Source of the DNA: Leptospira licerasiae serovar Varillal str. VAR 010
Lineage (GTDB): Bacteria > Spirochaetota > Leptospiria > Leptospirales > Leptospiraceae
DNA: 64,000 bases
NCBI RefSeq assembly: GCF_000244755.1
Contig: NZ_AHOO02000008.1
Coordinates: forward strand, 62,001-126,000
Direction: 5' to 3'
The notes beneath the pieces were generated by a model. It was given only the letters and a program-made list of their open reading frames with translations, made no database searches and was not told where the DNA came from. Each line of letters begins with the position of its first letter. The stretch's first letter is position 1. This document shows, one piece after another, positions 8,638 to 16,482 of the stretch. Position numbers and translations under genes: made by a program.

Positions 8638-9747
8638 TTAATATTTAATCCAACTTCTAGGAGATTGTTCTGCGACCTTCTTTAACTCCATTAGCTTCCT
8701 CAACTCGATTTTCCTTCCGGAAAATAATCCTTTTACAAGCTGAATCAACTTAAACAAAGTAAGCTCAGTGTCTAAAAAGTCCTCAGGCATATCCTGTCCC
8801 CATTGGTATAAACTTTCCCTGCTGATAGGATGAAAGCCAACAGGAACGGTATCGTCGAATTTATCTCCGTCCGTATAATGCTCTACTAACATACCGCTCG
8901 GATCCCTCTGATAATCAAATATCTGGCTTCCTAAAATATGCCTTCCAATTCCCCAAGCTGGCTTCCAGCCTCTTTTCAAAAGCCATTCTCTTCCCTTAGC
9001 GACTTCATCTAAATCTTCCAATTCGAAAGCACAATGTTCCAATCTATCGTCTATGCCTAAGGCAATCACTATAGTATGATGGTCCGTAAGTGTCTCCCCC
9101 AGATCACATCTTAAAAAAGCGATCACAGGCTCCTTGGATTCCGGAAGTATTTGTATATCGGATGGGATCATACCGAACACGTCGCAATACCACTGTGCAT
9201 TCTTTAAAAATTCCTGTTTTAAAAAAACGGCATGTCCCAATCGATTTACTTTAGCAGGCCCCACATCGTATGGTTGGGGCTGATTTTTACGTAATATCTT
9301 TCCATCACTATTCCAATCTCTACACTTTTTATCCTTCTTCTTTCCTTCAAAAGAAGAAGGAACTAATACTACATCTACCGGTAGACCGGAAGGATCTTTA
9401 ATCGTTACAGTCGGAAAATATTCCGGGCCGAATCTTCCCCGAGGCAGGACTTCCGCCCCATCCATAAGTCTTAATCTTTCGAATTCTTGCGTAGAAGATA
9501 TATATAATCCGAATCCTAGCAAAAAGTCCCTGTCGGCCTTTTCCAAAGACCAACAGGGCAGATTGGAGCTAAAGCCATGAAACAAAATCCTATTCTCAGA
9601 CAATTCAAAGCGAGAAAGCCCGAAATCCTTATAGTATTCGGCCGTCAATTCCGGATTTTTTCTTCCCAACCTAACATAAGCTATATCTCTAGCCTTACTT
9701 ATAGGATTCTTCGATCTTGTAGGACATTCGGAAGATAATTGTTTCAT
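8638..9747 (-). CDS. VOC-fold extradiol (catechol-type) dioxygenase-like protein
   Basis: Two-domain vicinal-oxygen-chelate protein of 369 aa, like BphC/2,3-dihydroxybiphenyl dioxygenases that cleave catechols next to the hydroxyls using Fe(II). The metal triad expected of the C-terminal domain is present: His in RLGHAVFL (about 173), His in [12 protein letters not shown] (about 238), Glu in [12 protein letters not shown] (about 289). The N-terminal module ([20 protein letters not shown]) lacks a matching triad, as is usual. The C-terminal extension after residue 310 is longer than in BphC. Its stop is 16 bases from the FAH gene and its start overlaps the monooxygenase by 4 bases. Natural substrate unknown. 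Confidence 0.82.
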   Translation of the reverse strand: MKQLSSECPTRSKNPISKARDIAYVRLGRKNPELTAEYYKDFGLSRFELSENRILFHGFSSNLPCWSLEKADRDFLLGFGLYISSTQEFERLRLMDGAEVLPRGRFGPEYFPTVTIKDPSGLPVDVVLVPSSFEGKKKDKKCRDWNSDGKILRKNQPQPYDVGPAKVNRLGHAVFLKQEFLKNAQWYCDVFGMIPSDIQILPESKEPVIAFLRCDLGETLTDHHTIVIALGIDDRLEHCAFELEDLDEVAKGREWLLKRGWKPAWGIGRHILGSQIFDYQRDPSGMLVEHYTDGDKFDDTVPVGFHPISRESLYQWGQDMPEDFLDTELTLFKLIQLVKGLFSGRKIELRKLMELKKVAEQSPRSWIKY

Positions 9748-11339
9748 TGCATTTTTCCCTGATAGATTTCTGCAAATCTTAAAATAGCGTCGTCCGCTTC
9801 TTTTCCATAAAAGACTGCGGCGACAATCTTATCAGGACGAACGATTGCGAATCGGTCTGCTCCGCCAAAAAATTTCAAAAAAGAAGAAGTTACATCTTCA
9901 ACTGAATCCGAGAGAATCCCAGTAGTCTGTTGTTGATTCGAAATATATAATATTCGTCCCCCCATTTTTTTCCAAACCTCCATACATGATCGACTTAGTG
10001 TCCCAGAAGGATGGACTCCGTAACCAACGAGGCAGAGATTTGGGCCCAATAAAGAGTCGGACAATTCCCAATTCCCTTTTTTCGATCTGAGAGGAGCTTG
10101 GGGGAAAACGGATCCGGGAGAAATGGAAGAATTTTTTAATGTATTCTTCTTTAAGAATAGGCCTTTGGAGAAAGAATTATCGGGTTTTAATCTCAGATCG
10201 GATAAATAAGGACGAGCAGGAGTAAAAGATAGGAACTTCATTAAAAAATCCCTAAAAAAAGCGGCGAGCCTACTTCTTGTCATGATGATCGATCCCAAAA
10301 AAACAGCCAAACGTATCATCTTTTTGGCATGTGGTTTTCTTTCCAGGTTATAGCTGGAAAGTATATCCTTCGAAGCTTCTTTACGTAAAACTGATGCGAT
10401 TTTCCAGGCAAGATTGAAGGAGTCTCTCATTCCGCTCACCAATCCCTGACCGGCGAATGGAGGAGTTAAATGAGCAGCATCTCCCAGCAAAAATACTCGA
10501 CCCTTTCCCATACATTCCGCCGTCTTTGCCTGAAATCTATAAACCGCTTTTCTCTGCACATTCATAGAAGAGAGCTCTCCCCAAGGACGAATGAGTTCTG
10601 CAACCTTTTCCGTCTTCTCCATCTCCTCCCTAGTTTCTCCGTTCCGAAGTAGAAACTCCCAGCGTTGGGATTTTCCAGGACCGGGAACATGTGCAATAGG
10701 TCTTTTTGGATCGCAGATAAATTCGACCTTATCTAGAACGTTAGGCATATCTTCTACATCTAAGATCAACCAATCTTCCTTGTAGGCAGAACCTTTCATT
10801 CTCCATCCTTGGTTTTCACGGATCCGGCTATGAGCACCGTCGCAACCTAAAAGAAAGCCTGTCGAAATTCTATAATTAGTTCCGTTACATTTTACTTTTA
10901 CGATAACTTCCGAATCGGACTCTGTATGAGTTATATACGTACATTCTGACCAAAGTTTTACATGATCGAATCTTTCGAGTCCCTTTCTTAGAAGTCTTTC
11001 CAAGTCCGGCTGATAAATGGAAACCAAACGAGGATGCCCGTCCATAGATCCCATAGAGTTGATCTTAGCCAGTGTTCCTACATAAGGAGAGATCATTTCT
11101 ACGTAGGAAATGGAGGGCATAATTTGAGAAGCCTCTTCTCCTAGTCCGGAAGCCTGGAGAATTCTCAAAGCGTCTTGGTCTAGGGAAATGGCTCTTGGAA
11201 TTTCCAAAATTCCAGGATTCTCATCGATCAGCAGTACTGGAATTCCTTCGATTCCTAATAAGTTCGCTGTCAGAACTCCTACCGGCCCCCCGCCTACGAT
11301 CAAAACGTTCGGTTTTTCCAATTCCTCAACTTCTCTCAT
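9744..11339 (-). CDS. FAD-dependent aromatic monooxygenase (MhpA/PheA-like)
   Basis: Flavoprotein hydroxylase of 531 aa expected to add a hydroxyl to an aromatic ring using NAD(P)H and O2. The three group-A flavin hydroxylase motifs are clear: dinucleotide site VLIVGGGPVGVLTANLLG (about 12-29), the DG motif LLGCDGAHSRIR (about 163-174), and the GD motif RVFLLGDAAHLTPPFAGQG (about 282-300). The thioredoxin-like C-terminal domain typical of the MhpA group is recognisable (NLCLVGYGVHPSG). First gene of the operon. The -10 box ends about 8 bases before the ATG, so the transcript may be leaderless; a TTG six codons on, after GAGG, is the alternative start. Confidence 0.87.
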   Translation of the reverse strand: MREVEELEKPNVLIVGGGPVGVLTANLLGIEGIPVLLIDENPGILEIPRAISLDQDALRILQASGLGEEASQIMPSISYVEMISPYVGTLAKINSMGSMDGHPRLVSIYQPDLERLLRKGLERFDHVKLWSECTYITHTESDSEVIVKVKCNGTNYRISTGFLLGCDGAHSRIRENQGWRMKGSAYKEDWLILDVEDMPNVLDKVEFICDPKRPIAHVPGPGKSQRWEFLLRNGETREEMEKTEKVAELIRPWGELSSMNVQRKAVYRFQAKTAECMGKGRVFLLGDAAHLTPPFAGQGLVSGMRDSFNLAWKIASVLRKEASKDILSSYNLERKPHAKKMIRLAVFLGSIIMTRSRLAAFFRDFLMKFLSFTPARPYLSDLRLKPDNSFSKGLFLKKNTLKNSSISPGSVFPQAPLRSKKGNWELSDSLLGPNLCLVGYGVHPSGTLSRSCMEVWKKMGGRILYISNQQQTTGILSDSVEDVTSSFLKFFGGADRFAIVRPDKIVAAVFYGKEADDAILRFAEIYQGKMQ

Positions 11340-11347
11340 ACAATGAA

Positions 11348-11376
11348 ATATTATTCAAAAATGACGAAATCGTCAA
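11348..11376 (-). promoter_or_regulatory. Promoter of the aromatic catabolism operon
   Basis: Reading the minus strand: TTGACG (11376-11371), a 17-base spacer, then TAATAT (11353-11348), a near-consensus sigma-70 promoter. Expected transcription start is within a few bases of the ATG at 11339. Confidence 0.65.
11362..11375. promoter_or_regulatory. Palindromic operator candidate overlapping the -35 box
   Basis: TGACGA-AA-TCGTCA, two 6-bp arms overlapping the -35 element of the monooxygenase promoter. Its position fits repression by the divergent TetR protein. Confidence 0.5.
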
Positions 11377-11408
11377 TTAATTAAATTGAGGAAAATAAAG
11401 AAATGTCC

Positions 11409-11432
11409 ATTTTTGATAAATTTATCAAAAAT
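11409..11432. promoter_or_regulatory. Perfect 24-bp palindrome, TetR operator candidate
   Basis: Half-site ATTTTTGATAAA followed directly by its exact complement, 24 bp in all. It sits between the divergent operon and tetR and touches a TATAAT box at 11432-11437, suggesting autorepression of tetR and control of the operon. Confidence 0.65.
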
Positions 11433-11470
11433 ATAATTGTGTCACATTAAGGGGCCTGTATTGATATCTT

Positions 11471-12103
11471 ATGGCCTCGCCACCCAAAAAACTACCCCCG
11501 AAAAGAGAGCGGACTCGTCACCAAATCCTAAAAGCGGCTCTCAAACTTTTCGCAAGAAAAGATGCTGGAGAAGCGTCCATCTCGGATGTGATCGCAGAAG
11601 CTGAAATCGCGAATGGAACCTTTTATAATCATTTCAAAACTAAAGAAGAACTTTTAGAAGCTTCCTCATTAACTTTGATAGAATCTTTAGCGTCCGAAGT
11701 GGAAACCATCATGGGAGATTTGGACGATCCCGCGGAAAGAATGGCGCTGGCGGGAATCTACTTTTTCAAAAAGGCAAGAATGGATTCAAATTGGGCCTGG
11801 GCACTTATCAGGATCGCTGCTGTGACTCCTAGAATGAGCGACATGCTTTTAAGTTATCCATTGAGAGATCTGCAAAGGGGGGTCTCATCAGGAAAATTCT
11901 CCATTGAATCAACGGAAACAGCACTCGGGCTTTTTGTTGGATCGTTACATTACGGGATCAGGAACATATTGGAAGGAAGAGCGAAAAATAAACTACACGA
12001 TAGAGAGATGATGACCCTAGTGCTCAGAAGTTATGGAGTGAAGCCCAAGACCGCGAAGGACCTTTCTTCCAAAGGTTTCGAAAGAGCCTGGAAAGAAGAC
12101 TGA
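11471..12103 (+). CDS. TetR/AcrR-family transcriptional regulator
   Basis: DNA-binding repressor of 210 aa. The N-terminal HTH is canonical: RHQILKAALKLFARKDA, then SISDVIAEAEIANGTFYNHF (about residues 37-56) and KEELLEASS. The helical ligand-binding half is not close to a named family. Divergent from the aromatic operon, with two palindromes in the shared 131-base gap, so it most likely controls that operon in response to an aromatic ligand. It converges tightly with flgJ (5-base gap). Confidence 0.88.
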   Translation: MASPPKKLPPKRERTRHQILKAALKLFARKDAGEASISDVIAEAEIANGTFYNHFKTKEELLEASSLTLIESLASEVETIMGDLDDPAERMALAGIYFFKKARMDSNWAWALIRIAAVTPRMSDMLLSYPLRDLQRGVSSGKFSIESTETALGLFVGSLHYGIRNILEGRAKNKLHDREMMTLVLRSYGVKPKTAKDLSSKGFERAWKED

Positions 12104-12108
12104 TTTTA

Positions 12109-12579
12109 TTATACTTTAGAATCCAGCTTAGAAATTGGCGGAAGATTAGAAGATAAAGATTGGTAGATCTGTTCTGCCAGCCCCAAAGAAGAATTCGCAG
12201 ATAAATTCTTAGAATATTCATCATAGAGCATATCTTCGAAAATTTCTTCCGCATATCCGCCGTCTATGAGCCCAGACTTGTGAACTGTGGCTTTCATTTC
12301 TTTCAACATCATCTTCACAAACATGGATTCGAATTCGCCGGAAGCATCGAATAACTTTTTGCGATAAGGGTCTGCAGCAATTTCCTCTTTTATGTTATGA
12401 GGCATTCTTACTTCGGAGGAAGAAACTTTTCCGGATAAAGTATTGTTAAATTCTTCTCTCAATTGATCCGGAAAAGTTTGGCCAGGCTTTAAGTTTTTTT
12501 CTTCACGTAAAAGTTTCTGTACTTCCGGTCGTTCCGTAAGATCCAATTTAGATCGATAGTCTTGGATTTTATCTATCAT
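12109..12579 (-). CDS. flgJ: FlgJ-like rod-binding (rod cap) protein
   Basis: 156-aa protein with the rod-binding domain: LFDASGEFESMFVKMMLKEM followed by YAEEIFEDMLYDEYSKNLSA and LGLAEQIYQSL, the conserved FlgJ N-terminal pattern. The peptidoglycan hydrolase domain of enteric FlgJ is missing, as in many spirochaetes, so wall remodelling must come from another protein. It would cap the growing rod in the periplasm. Last gene of flgGAHIJ; its start overlaps the flgI stop by one base. Confidence 0.82.
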   Translation of the reverse strand: MIDKIQDYRSKLDLTERPEVQKLLREEKNLKPGQTFPDQLREEFNNTLSGKVSSSEVRMPHNIKEEIAADPYRKKLFDASGEFESMFVKMMLKEMKATVHKSGLIDGGYAEEIFEDMLYDEYSKNLSANSSLGLAEQIYQSLSSNLPPISKLDSKV

Positions 12580-13646
12580 TATTGTATCTCCAGTTCCGCA
12601 TGAAGTGCGCCCGCGGCCTTCAATGCTTCTAAAATTGCAATAATGTCTTTTGTAGAAGCTCCTACTTTGTTCAATGCTTCCACTACATCGGAGACTTGAG
12701 TGGCCTCCTCTATCACGAAAGATTCTTTTGTAGGAGGCTTCTCTCCGCTCAGTCTTGTTGGTCTTCTGTTCTTGTCCGCGACGGAAAGACTTAAACCTGA
12801 TCTTGCAACGGCAACCTCGTCGATCGTGATATTCCCACCCATTACGATCACACCGGATCTTTCGTTAATCACTACTTTTGCTCTAGGATTTGATTCAACA
12901 GTGATGTTCTCCAGATCGGATAGAAGGTTCAGAAGTCCCGGAGACTTTGCGGAAAATCCTGGGCCCACTTCTATCACAATCTCGGAAGGGGTTAATGCCT
13001 GAATAGATTCCGTTTTTAATCCGAATTTTTCCGGAAGAGTTTCCTTGATACGATTGATCACGTTATTCATCAAAGAGAAGTCCTGGCTATTCAAACGGAT
13101 CACCACTCTTTGGTTGGAAAAAAAATCTTCCTTCAATTCCGTTTCTACAATTGCACCCGCGTGGACAATCCCAACGGTCTTTTTGGAAGCTCTGCCTAGT
13201 CCGCCCGAGCTATTCTCTTTTCCGCCGAAAGAGATCACACCGCTTGCTACAGCGTAAATTTTATCGTTTGCAGTTTTCAAAGGAGATTGTAAAAGGACTC
13301 CGCCTTCCAAAGATTTTGCATCCCCAATAGAAGAAACAGTTACATCCAACCGATCTCCTTTACGCGCATAAGAAGGGATATTAGCGGTAATTAATACGGA
13401 TGCGATGTTTTTAGTCTGTTCCGGTTTTAGGTTCGCATCCACTCCCAGATTTTTGAGATAATTTTTCATACTCTCTGTGGTCATTGGAGTTTTAGAATCC
13501 CCCGTTCCAGGAAGTCCGACTACGATCCCATAACCGGTGATCTGGTTGTCTCTGATCCCTTCTATCTTGGCAAGATCCTTCAAGCGGACCTCTGCTGCGG
13601 AAAGTGATGCGGAGAATATTATAAAAAGGAAAAATATTCTTTTCAT
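12579..13646 (-). CDS. flgI: Flagellar P-ring protein FlgI
   Basis: 355-aa periplasmic ring subunit with a Sec signal peptide (MKRIFFLFIIFSASLSA). The family block follows at once: VRLKDLAKIEGIRDNQITGY, GIVVGLPGTGDSK, SVLITANIPSYARKGDRLDV, then the C-terminal VVINERSGVIVMGGNITI and VSDVVEALNKVGASTKDIIA. Length matches known FlgI. It overlaps flgH by 4 bases. FlgI forms the P-ring around the rod, assembled with FlgA's help. Confidence 0.95.
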   Translation of the reverse strand: MKRIFFLFIIFSASLSAAEVRLKDLAKIEGIRDNQITGYGIVVGLPGTGDSKTPMTTESMKNYLKNLGVDANLKPEQTKNIASVLITANIPSYARKGDRLDVTVSSIGDAKSLEGGVLLQSPLKTANDKIYAVASGVISFGGKENSSGGLGRASKKTVGIVHAGAIVETELKEDFFSNQRVVIRLNSQDFSLMNNVINRIKETLPEKFGLKTESIQALTPSEIVIEVGPGFSAKSPGLLNLLSDLENITVESNPRAKVVINERSGVIVMGGNITIDEVAVARSGLSLSVADKNRRPTRLSGEKPPTKESFVIEEATQVSDVVEALNKVGASTKDIIAILEALKAAGALHAELEIQ

Positions 13647-14308
13647 TTAGACTCTCCCAACAATCGGTTCAACTGTTCCAGAATATATCTTTGTTTTTCT
13701 TCTTCCGAAAGTTCCGCTTTAACGGTCACGGTACCATCAGGGTTATTAATTGTTTTTAGAGTAATAGGAGGTTGTAGATTTTTAGGTTCTATTCTTCCCG
13801 TAAACTGGATCAGCAGGTCCGCGATCCGATCCGCATCCACGGAATTATCTCTCGCGATAAATTCAGGAGATAATCTGCCTGTCAATAGGACTTGGGAAGG
13901 TTCTCCGTTATAAGTGGAGGAACGTTGTCCTTGCAAGGTTAAAAGCCCGGTATTAGCGTCCACAGCGGTAACAACTGCAGTCAGATTTCCTTTTAATTTT
14001 CCGAGAGATTTGATCTTACCTTTATTCTTACGAACGATCGTACGATCCGTATTGTAAGTAGGATTATCAGGGATCACTTTTTTATCTGGCACAGCCTTGA
14101 TGGTAATATTCTCATCCGCGGCAGATTCAATCTCAAACTCCGCCGTAAAACCTTCTTTCAATTTTACGAATATAGTAGACCCTACTCTTAGATTTTGGCT
14201 TCTGGAGTAAGGGTTTTTATCTTGCCATTGGGAAAGATCCTGTGCGAATAGAGCGATCATTCCGGATAAAAATAAAAGTGGGAGTAAAAATTTCAGGCTT
14301 CGGATCAT
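13643..14308 (-). CDS. flgH: Flagellar L-ring protein FlgH, no lipobox
   Basis: 221-aa FlgH homologue. Signal peptide MIRSLKFLLPLLFLSGMIALFAQ, then NPYSRSQNLRVGSTIFVKL and the conserved LTAVVTAVDANTGLLTLQGQ and LSPEFIARDNSVDADRIADL blocks. In enteric bacteria FlgH is an outer-membrane lipoprotein. Here no cysteine lies near the signal peptide end, so lipid attachment is not expected and the protein is probably released by signal peptidase I. That fits a flagellum that stays in the periplasm, where a classical outer-membrane L-ring has no exit to line. It lies between flgA and flgI. Confidence 0.9.
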   Translation of the reverse strand: MIRSLKFLLPLLFLSGMIALFAQDLSQWQDKNPYSRSQNLRVGSTIFVKLKEGFTAEFEIESAADENITIKAVPDKKVIPDNPTYNTDRTIVRKNKGKIKSLGKLKGNLTAVVTAVDANTGLLTLQGQRSSTYNGEPSQVLLTGRLSPEFIARDNSVDADRIADLLIQFTGRIEPKNLQPPITLKTINNPDGTVTVKAELSEEEKQRYILEQLNRLLGESK

Positions 14309-14309
14309 A

Positions 14310-15218
14310 TTAATTCTCTAAAAGGACAGTACCCTTCTCCACTACTCTGGCGGAAATTTTTCCCTCTTTAGAATGGGAAGAAACATCGACGATCTCTCCT
14401 ATATTACCGGAACTTAATGCTTTTGTCTTGGACTTTACTACTAGGTTTCCCTTTGTATAGACAAGGTTCACATCCCCGCCTCTTTGTACATCGAATAGGA
14501 ACCTAAATTGTTTTTTACGGAGAAGTTCCCCTGTTTGCAGATCTTTTAGCGCTGTGGAACCTATATCCTTACTGGAAATTCCGTCCGTAAAAGATTCTTC
14601 CATATAGACAGTTCTTTCTTCAAGATCGTCTGCTTGCAGTTTTTGTCCCTTGCGGATCTCTTTTTTGGCAAAGAGTGCGTTCGTTCTTCTTTCCAATTTA
14701 AATTTGATCCTTTGGGTATGCACCTTTCTACTCTCGAAGTAGAAATCCAAAGAAGCGACGATCTGTCCCGGATGGATTACTTGCGGAAGTCCCGCCCATT
14801 TTAATTCCACGCCTTGGCTTGGAACTAATCGTTCTCCGCTCAAATACGAAATTCTATACTCCCCTTCTCCATCTTGAGGAAGTTTAGAAACTTCTTTTTT
14901 CAAACTTTCCTCTAAGTCTTCCGGGTCCAATTCGGAATCCAAAGGTAAAACTAAGGTTTCTTTTCCGGAAACAGGGATACCTGCCAGGACTTCCTTCAGA
15001 TTTTCAGGACGGATAACGACAGGAGCATTCAAATTTTTTAATACGACCCTATCTTTCATCCCGTCCGGAAGTTTTGCGATCTCGGATAATAAAACTTCTT
15101 TCTTTTGGGTTAAAAGTTTTCCGCGTAAATATACCGCTTCCATTCCTTCTATCTTGCCCAAACCGGACACAAAAAGTCCGATTAAGGCGCAGAATAGGAT
15201 GTAAAAGCGAAAGCTCAT
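14310..15218 (-). CDS. flgA: Flagellar P-ring assembly chaperone FlgA
   Basis: 302 aa with an N-terminal signal peptide (about residues 1-20) and a C-terminal SAF-type domain: ALFAKKEIRKGQKLQADDLE, IGSTALKDLQTGELLRKKQF, VNLVYTKGNLVVKSKTKALS and GEIVDVSSHSKEGKISARVV. FlgA is a periplasmic chaperone for FlgI. Lies between flgG (5-base gap) and flgH (1-base gap), so it belongs to the same transcript. Confidence 0.88.
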   Translation of the reverse strand: MSFRFYILFCALIGLFVSGLGKIEGMEAVYLRGKLLTQKKEVLLSEIAKLPDGMKDRVVLKNLNAPVVIRPENLKEVLAGIPVSGKETLVLPLDSELDPEDLEESLKKEVSKLPQDGEGEYRISYLSGERLVPSQGVELKWAGLPQVIHPGQIVASLDFYFESRKVHTQRIKFKLERRTNALFAKKEIRKGQKLQADDLEERTVYMEESFTDGISSKDIGSTALKDLQTGELLRKKQFRFLFDVQRGGDVNLVYTKGNLVVKSKTKALSSGNIGEIVDVSSHSKEGKISARVVEKGTVLLEN

Positions 15219-15223
15219 ATTAA

Positions 15224-16021
15224 TTAACGTTTCAATCCGATCGCGGTAGATAACATGTTATCGGAAGTTTGGATGGCCTTAGAGTTGGACTCGTAAGCTC
15301 TTTGAGCCACGATCATATTCACCATCTCTTCCACGATTTTCACGTTAGACATCTCTAAGAATCCTTGCAGAACATTTCCGAAACCTTCCATACCGGGAGT
15401 TCCAGGAATTTCAGGACCGGAAGCGACAGTCTCTTGGAATAAGTTTTTACCGATCGCTTGGAGACCGGCCGGGTTTACGAAACGATATAATTCCACCTGT
15501 CCGATCACTGTAGGACGGATATCCGCCCCGATCTTTACGGTAACTTCTCCCTGTTCGGAGATCATCAGAGTATTCAAGATCGCTCCCTCAGGAAGGATCA
15601 GAGGCGGCTCCAACAAATAACCGTTAGACGTAACTACTTGTTGGTTAGAATCAATCTTATAAGAACCGTCACGAGTGAATGCAAAACTTCCGTCGGGCAT
15701 TTGGATCTTGAAAAATCCCATCTCGCTTGTGATCGCAAGGTCTAGCTTGTTACCGGTCGCTTGGAAAGAACCGATCTCGAATAATTTCTGAGAAGCAGCT
15801 GCTCTCACCCCGTGCCCCACATTCACACCTGTAGGAATTTCACTCACGGAGGTTGCAGGAGTTCCTGCCAAAACCATATGTTGGTAAACTAAGTCCTCAA
15901 AATCCGCGCGGTTCTTTTTAAAACCCGTGGTATTTACGTTTGCCAAGTTGTTGGAAATTGTATCTATATGAAATTGCTGAGCGATCATTCCAGTCGCGGC
16001 AGTCCAAAGGGAACGCATCAT
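15224..16021 (-). CDS. flgG: Flagellar distal rod protein FlgG
   Basis: 265 aa, the normal FlgG length. N-terminal LWTAATGMIAQQFHIDTISN and NNLANVNTTGFKKNR, then the FlgG-specific block ASQKLFEIGSFQATGNKLDL, and C-terminal LEMSNVKIVEEMVNMIVAQR with RAYESNSKAIQTSDNML. It forms the distal rod. First gene of the flgG-flgA-flgH-flgI-flgJ operon; a hairpin lies 43-72 bases upstream of its start. Confidence 0.93.
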   Translation of the reverse strand: MMRSLWTAATGMIAQQFHIDTISNNLANVNTTGFKKNRADFEDLVYQHMVLAGTPATSVSEIPTGVNVGHGVRAAASQKLFEIGSFQATGNKLDLAITSEMGFFKIQMPDGSFAFTRDGSYKIDSNQQVVTSNGYLLEPPLILPEGAILNTLMISEQGEVTVKIGADIRPTVIGQVELYRFVNPAGLQAIGKNLFQETVASGPEIPGTPGMEGFGNVLQGFLEMSNVKIVEEMVNMIVAQRAYESNSKAIQTSDNMLSTAIGLKR

Positions 16022-16063
16022 TTGAGTTTATACCTCGATCCCTTTACCTATCGGCCATTCCCA

Positions 16064-16093
16064 AAAAATCCCCAGGGGTATTTAGGGATTTTT
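16064..16093. promoter_or_regulatory. Hairpin upstream of flgG
   Basis: Arms AAAAATCCC (16064-16072) and GGGATTTTT (16085-16093), 9 bp with a 12-nt loop. Upstream of the first gene of the flagellar operon. It could be a leader structure or, with its flanking A/T runs, a terminator of an unseen transcript. Confidence 0.45.
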
Positions 16094-16180
16094 GAGACAA
16101 AATACCGGTTTTTCGGTAGTTGGACGGTTCTCGGGAAATCCATCTAAGATTTCCCAAATCCGATTTTAAACCCCTCGACC

Positions 16181-16244
16181 AGGCTGCTACGGGTTCGGCG
16201 AGTCCGCCTCATCCCGCTTTCAGCGGGACAAGCCCTACGCATCC
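16181..16244. repeat. Dispersed structured repeat, copy 2
   Basis: 64-bp relative of 2245-2309. Hairpin TCCCGCT/AGCGGGA (16212-16218, 16222-16228); compared with copy 1, two base pairs of the stem changed on both sides, keeping the pairing. Confidence 0.75.
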
Positions 16245-16306
16245 TTACCGCGTGTTGGAAATCCTGAAAACAACCTTGAACAAATAAATCTATTCTTACA
16301 CTTCTT

Positions 16307-16340
16307 GGTTCACGCAGAGGCGCTAAGACGCGGAGAAAAA
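16307..16340. repeat. CGCAGAG-type dispersed repeat
   Basis: Sequence rich in CACGCAGAGG and AAGACGCGGAG words. A reverse-complement relative lies at 16413-16472 (CTCTGCGTG, CTCTGTGCG) and a shorter one at 40511-40531 (AGACGCAGAGGTTC). Repeats of this style occur between genes in several unrelated bacteria. Confidence 0.6.
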
Positions 16341-16347
16341 GCTGTTG

Positions 16348-16363
16348 TGTAGGAGTTCCTACA
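16348..16363. repeat. Dispersed 16-bp palindrome, TGTAGGAGTTCCTACA
   Basis: One mismatch from a perfect palindrome. Member of the TGTnGGArTTCCnACA family. Confidence 0.75.
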
Positions 16364-16389
16364 TTACTTTATAAGCTTTGCAATCTACT

Positions 16390-16405
16390 TGTTGGAATTC
16401 CAACA
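16390..16405. repeat. Dispersed 16-bp palindrome, TGTTGGAATTCCAACA
   Basis: Perfect palindrome, 26 bases after the previous copy. Member of the same family. Confidence 0.75.
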
Positions 16406-16412
16406 ATACCCT

Positions 16413-16472
16413 CTATGGCTCCGTGACTCTGCGTGCAATTTCCCTGTGTCTCTAACTTCTCAGCGAACTCTG
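16413..16472. repeat. Inverted relative of the CGCAGAG-type repeat
   Basis: On the minus strand it reads CACGCAGAGTCACGGAG and related words like those at 16307-16340, so the two copies face each other across the two palindromes. Confidence 0.5.
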
Positions 16473-16482
16473 TGCGAGAATC

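Larger units (their letters stand above)
16022..16482. other. Repeat-filled intergenic region upstream of flgG
   Basis: No gene seen. From left to right: the flgG leader with a hairpin (16064-16093), structured repeat copy 2 (16181-16244), a CGCAGAG-type repeat (16307-16340), two 16-bp palindromes (16348-16363, 16390-16405), and a reverse-oriented relative of the CGCAGAG repeat (16413-16472). Confidence 0.65.
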
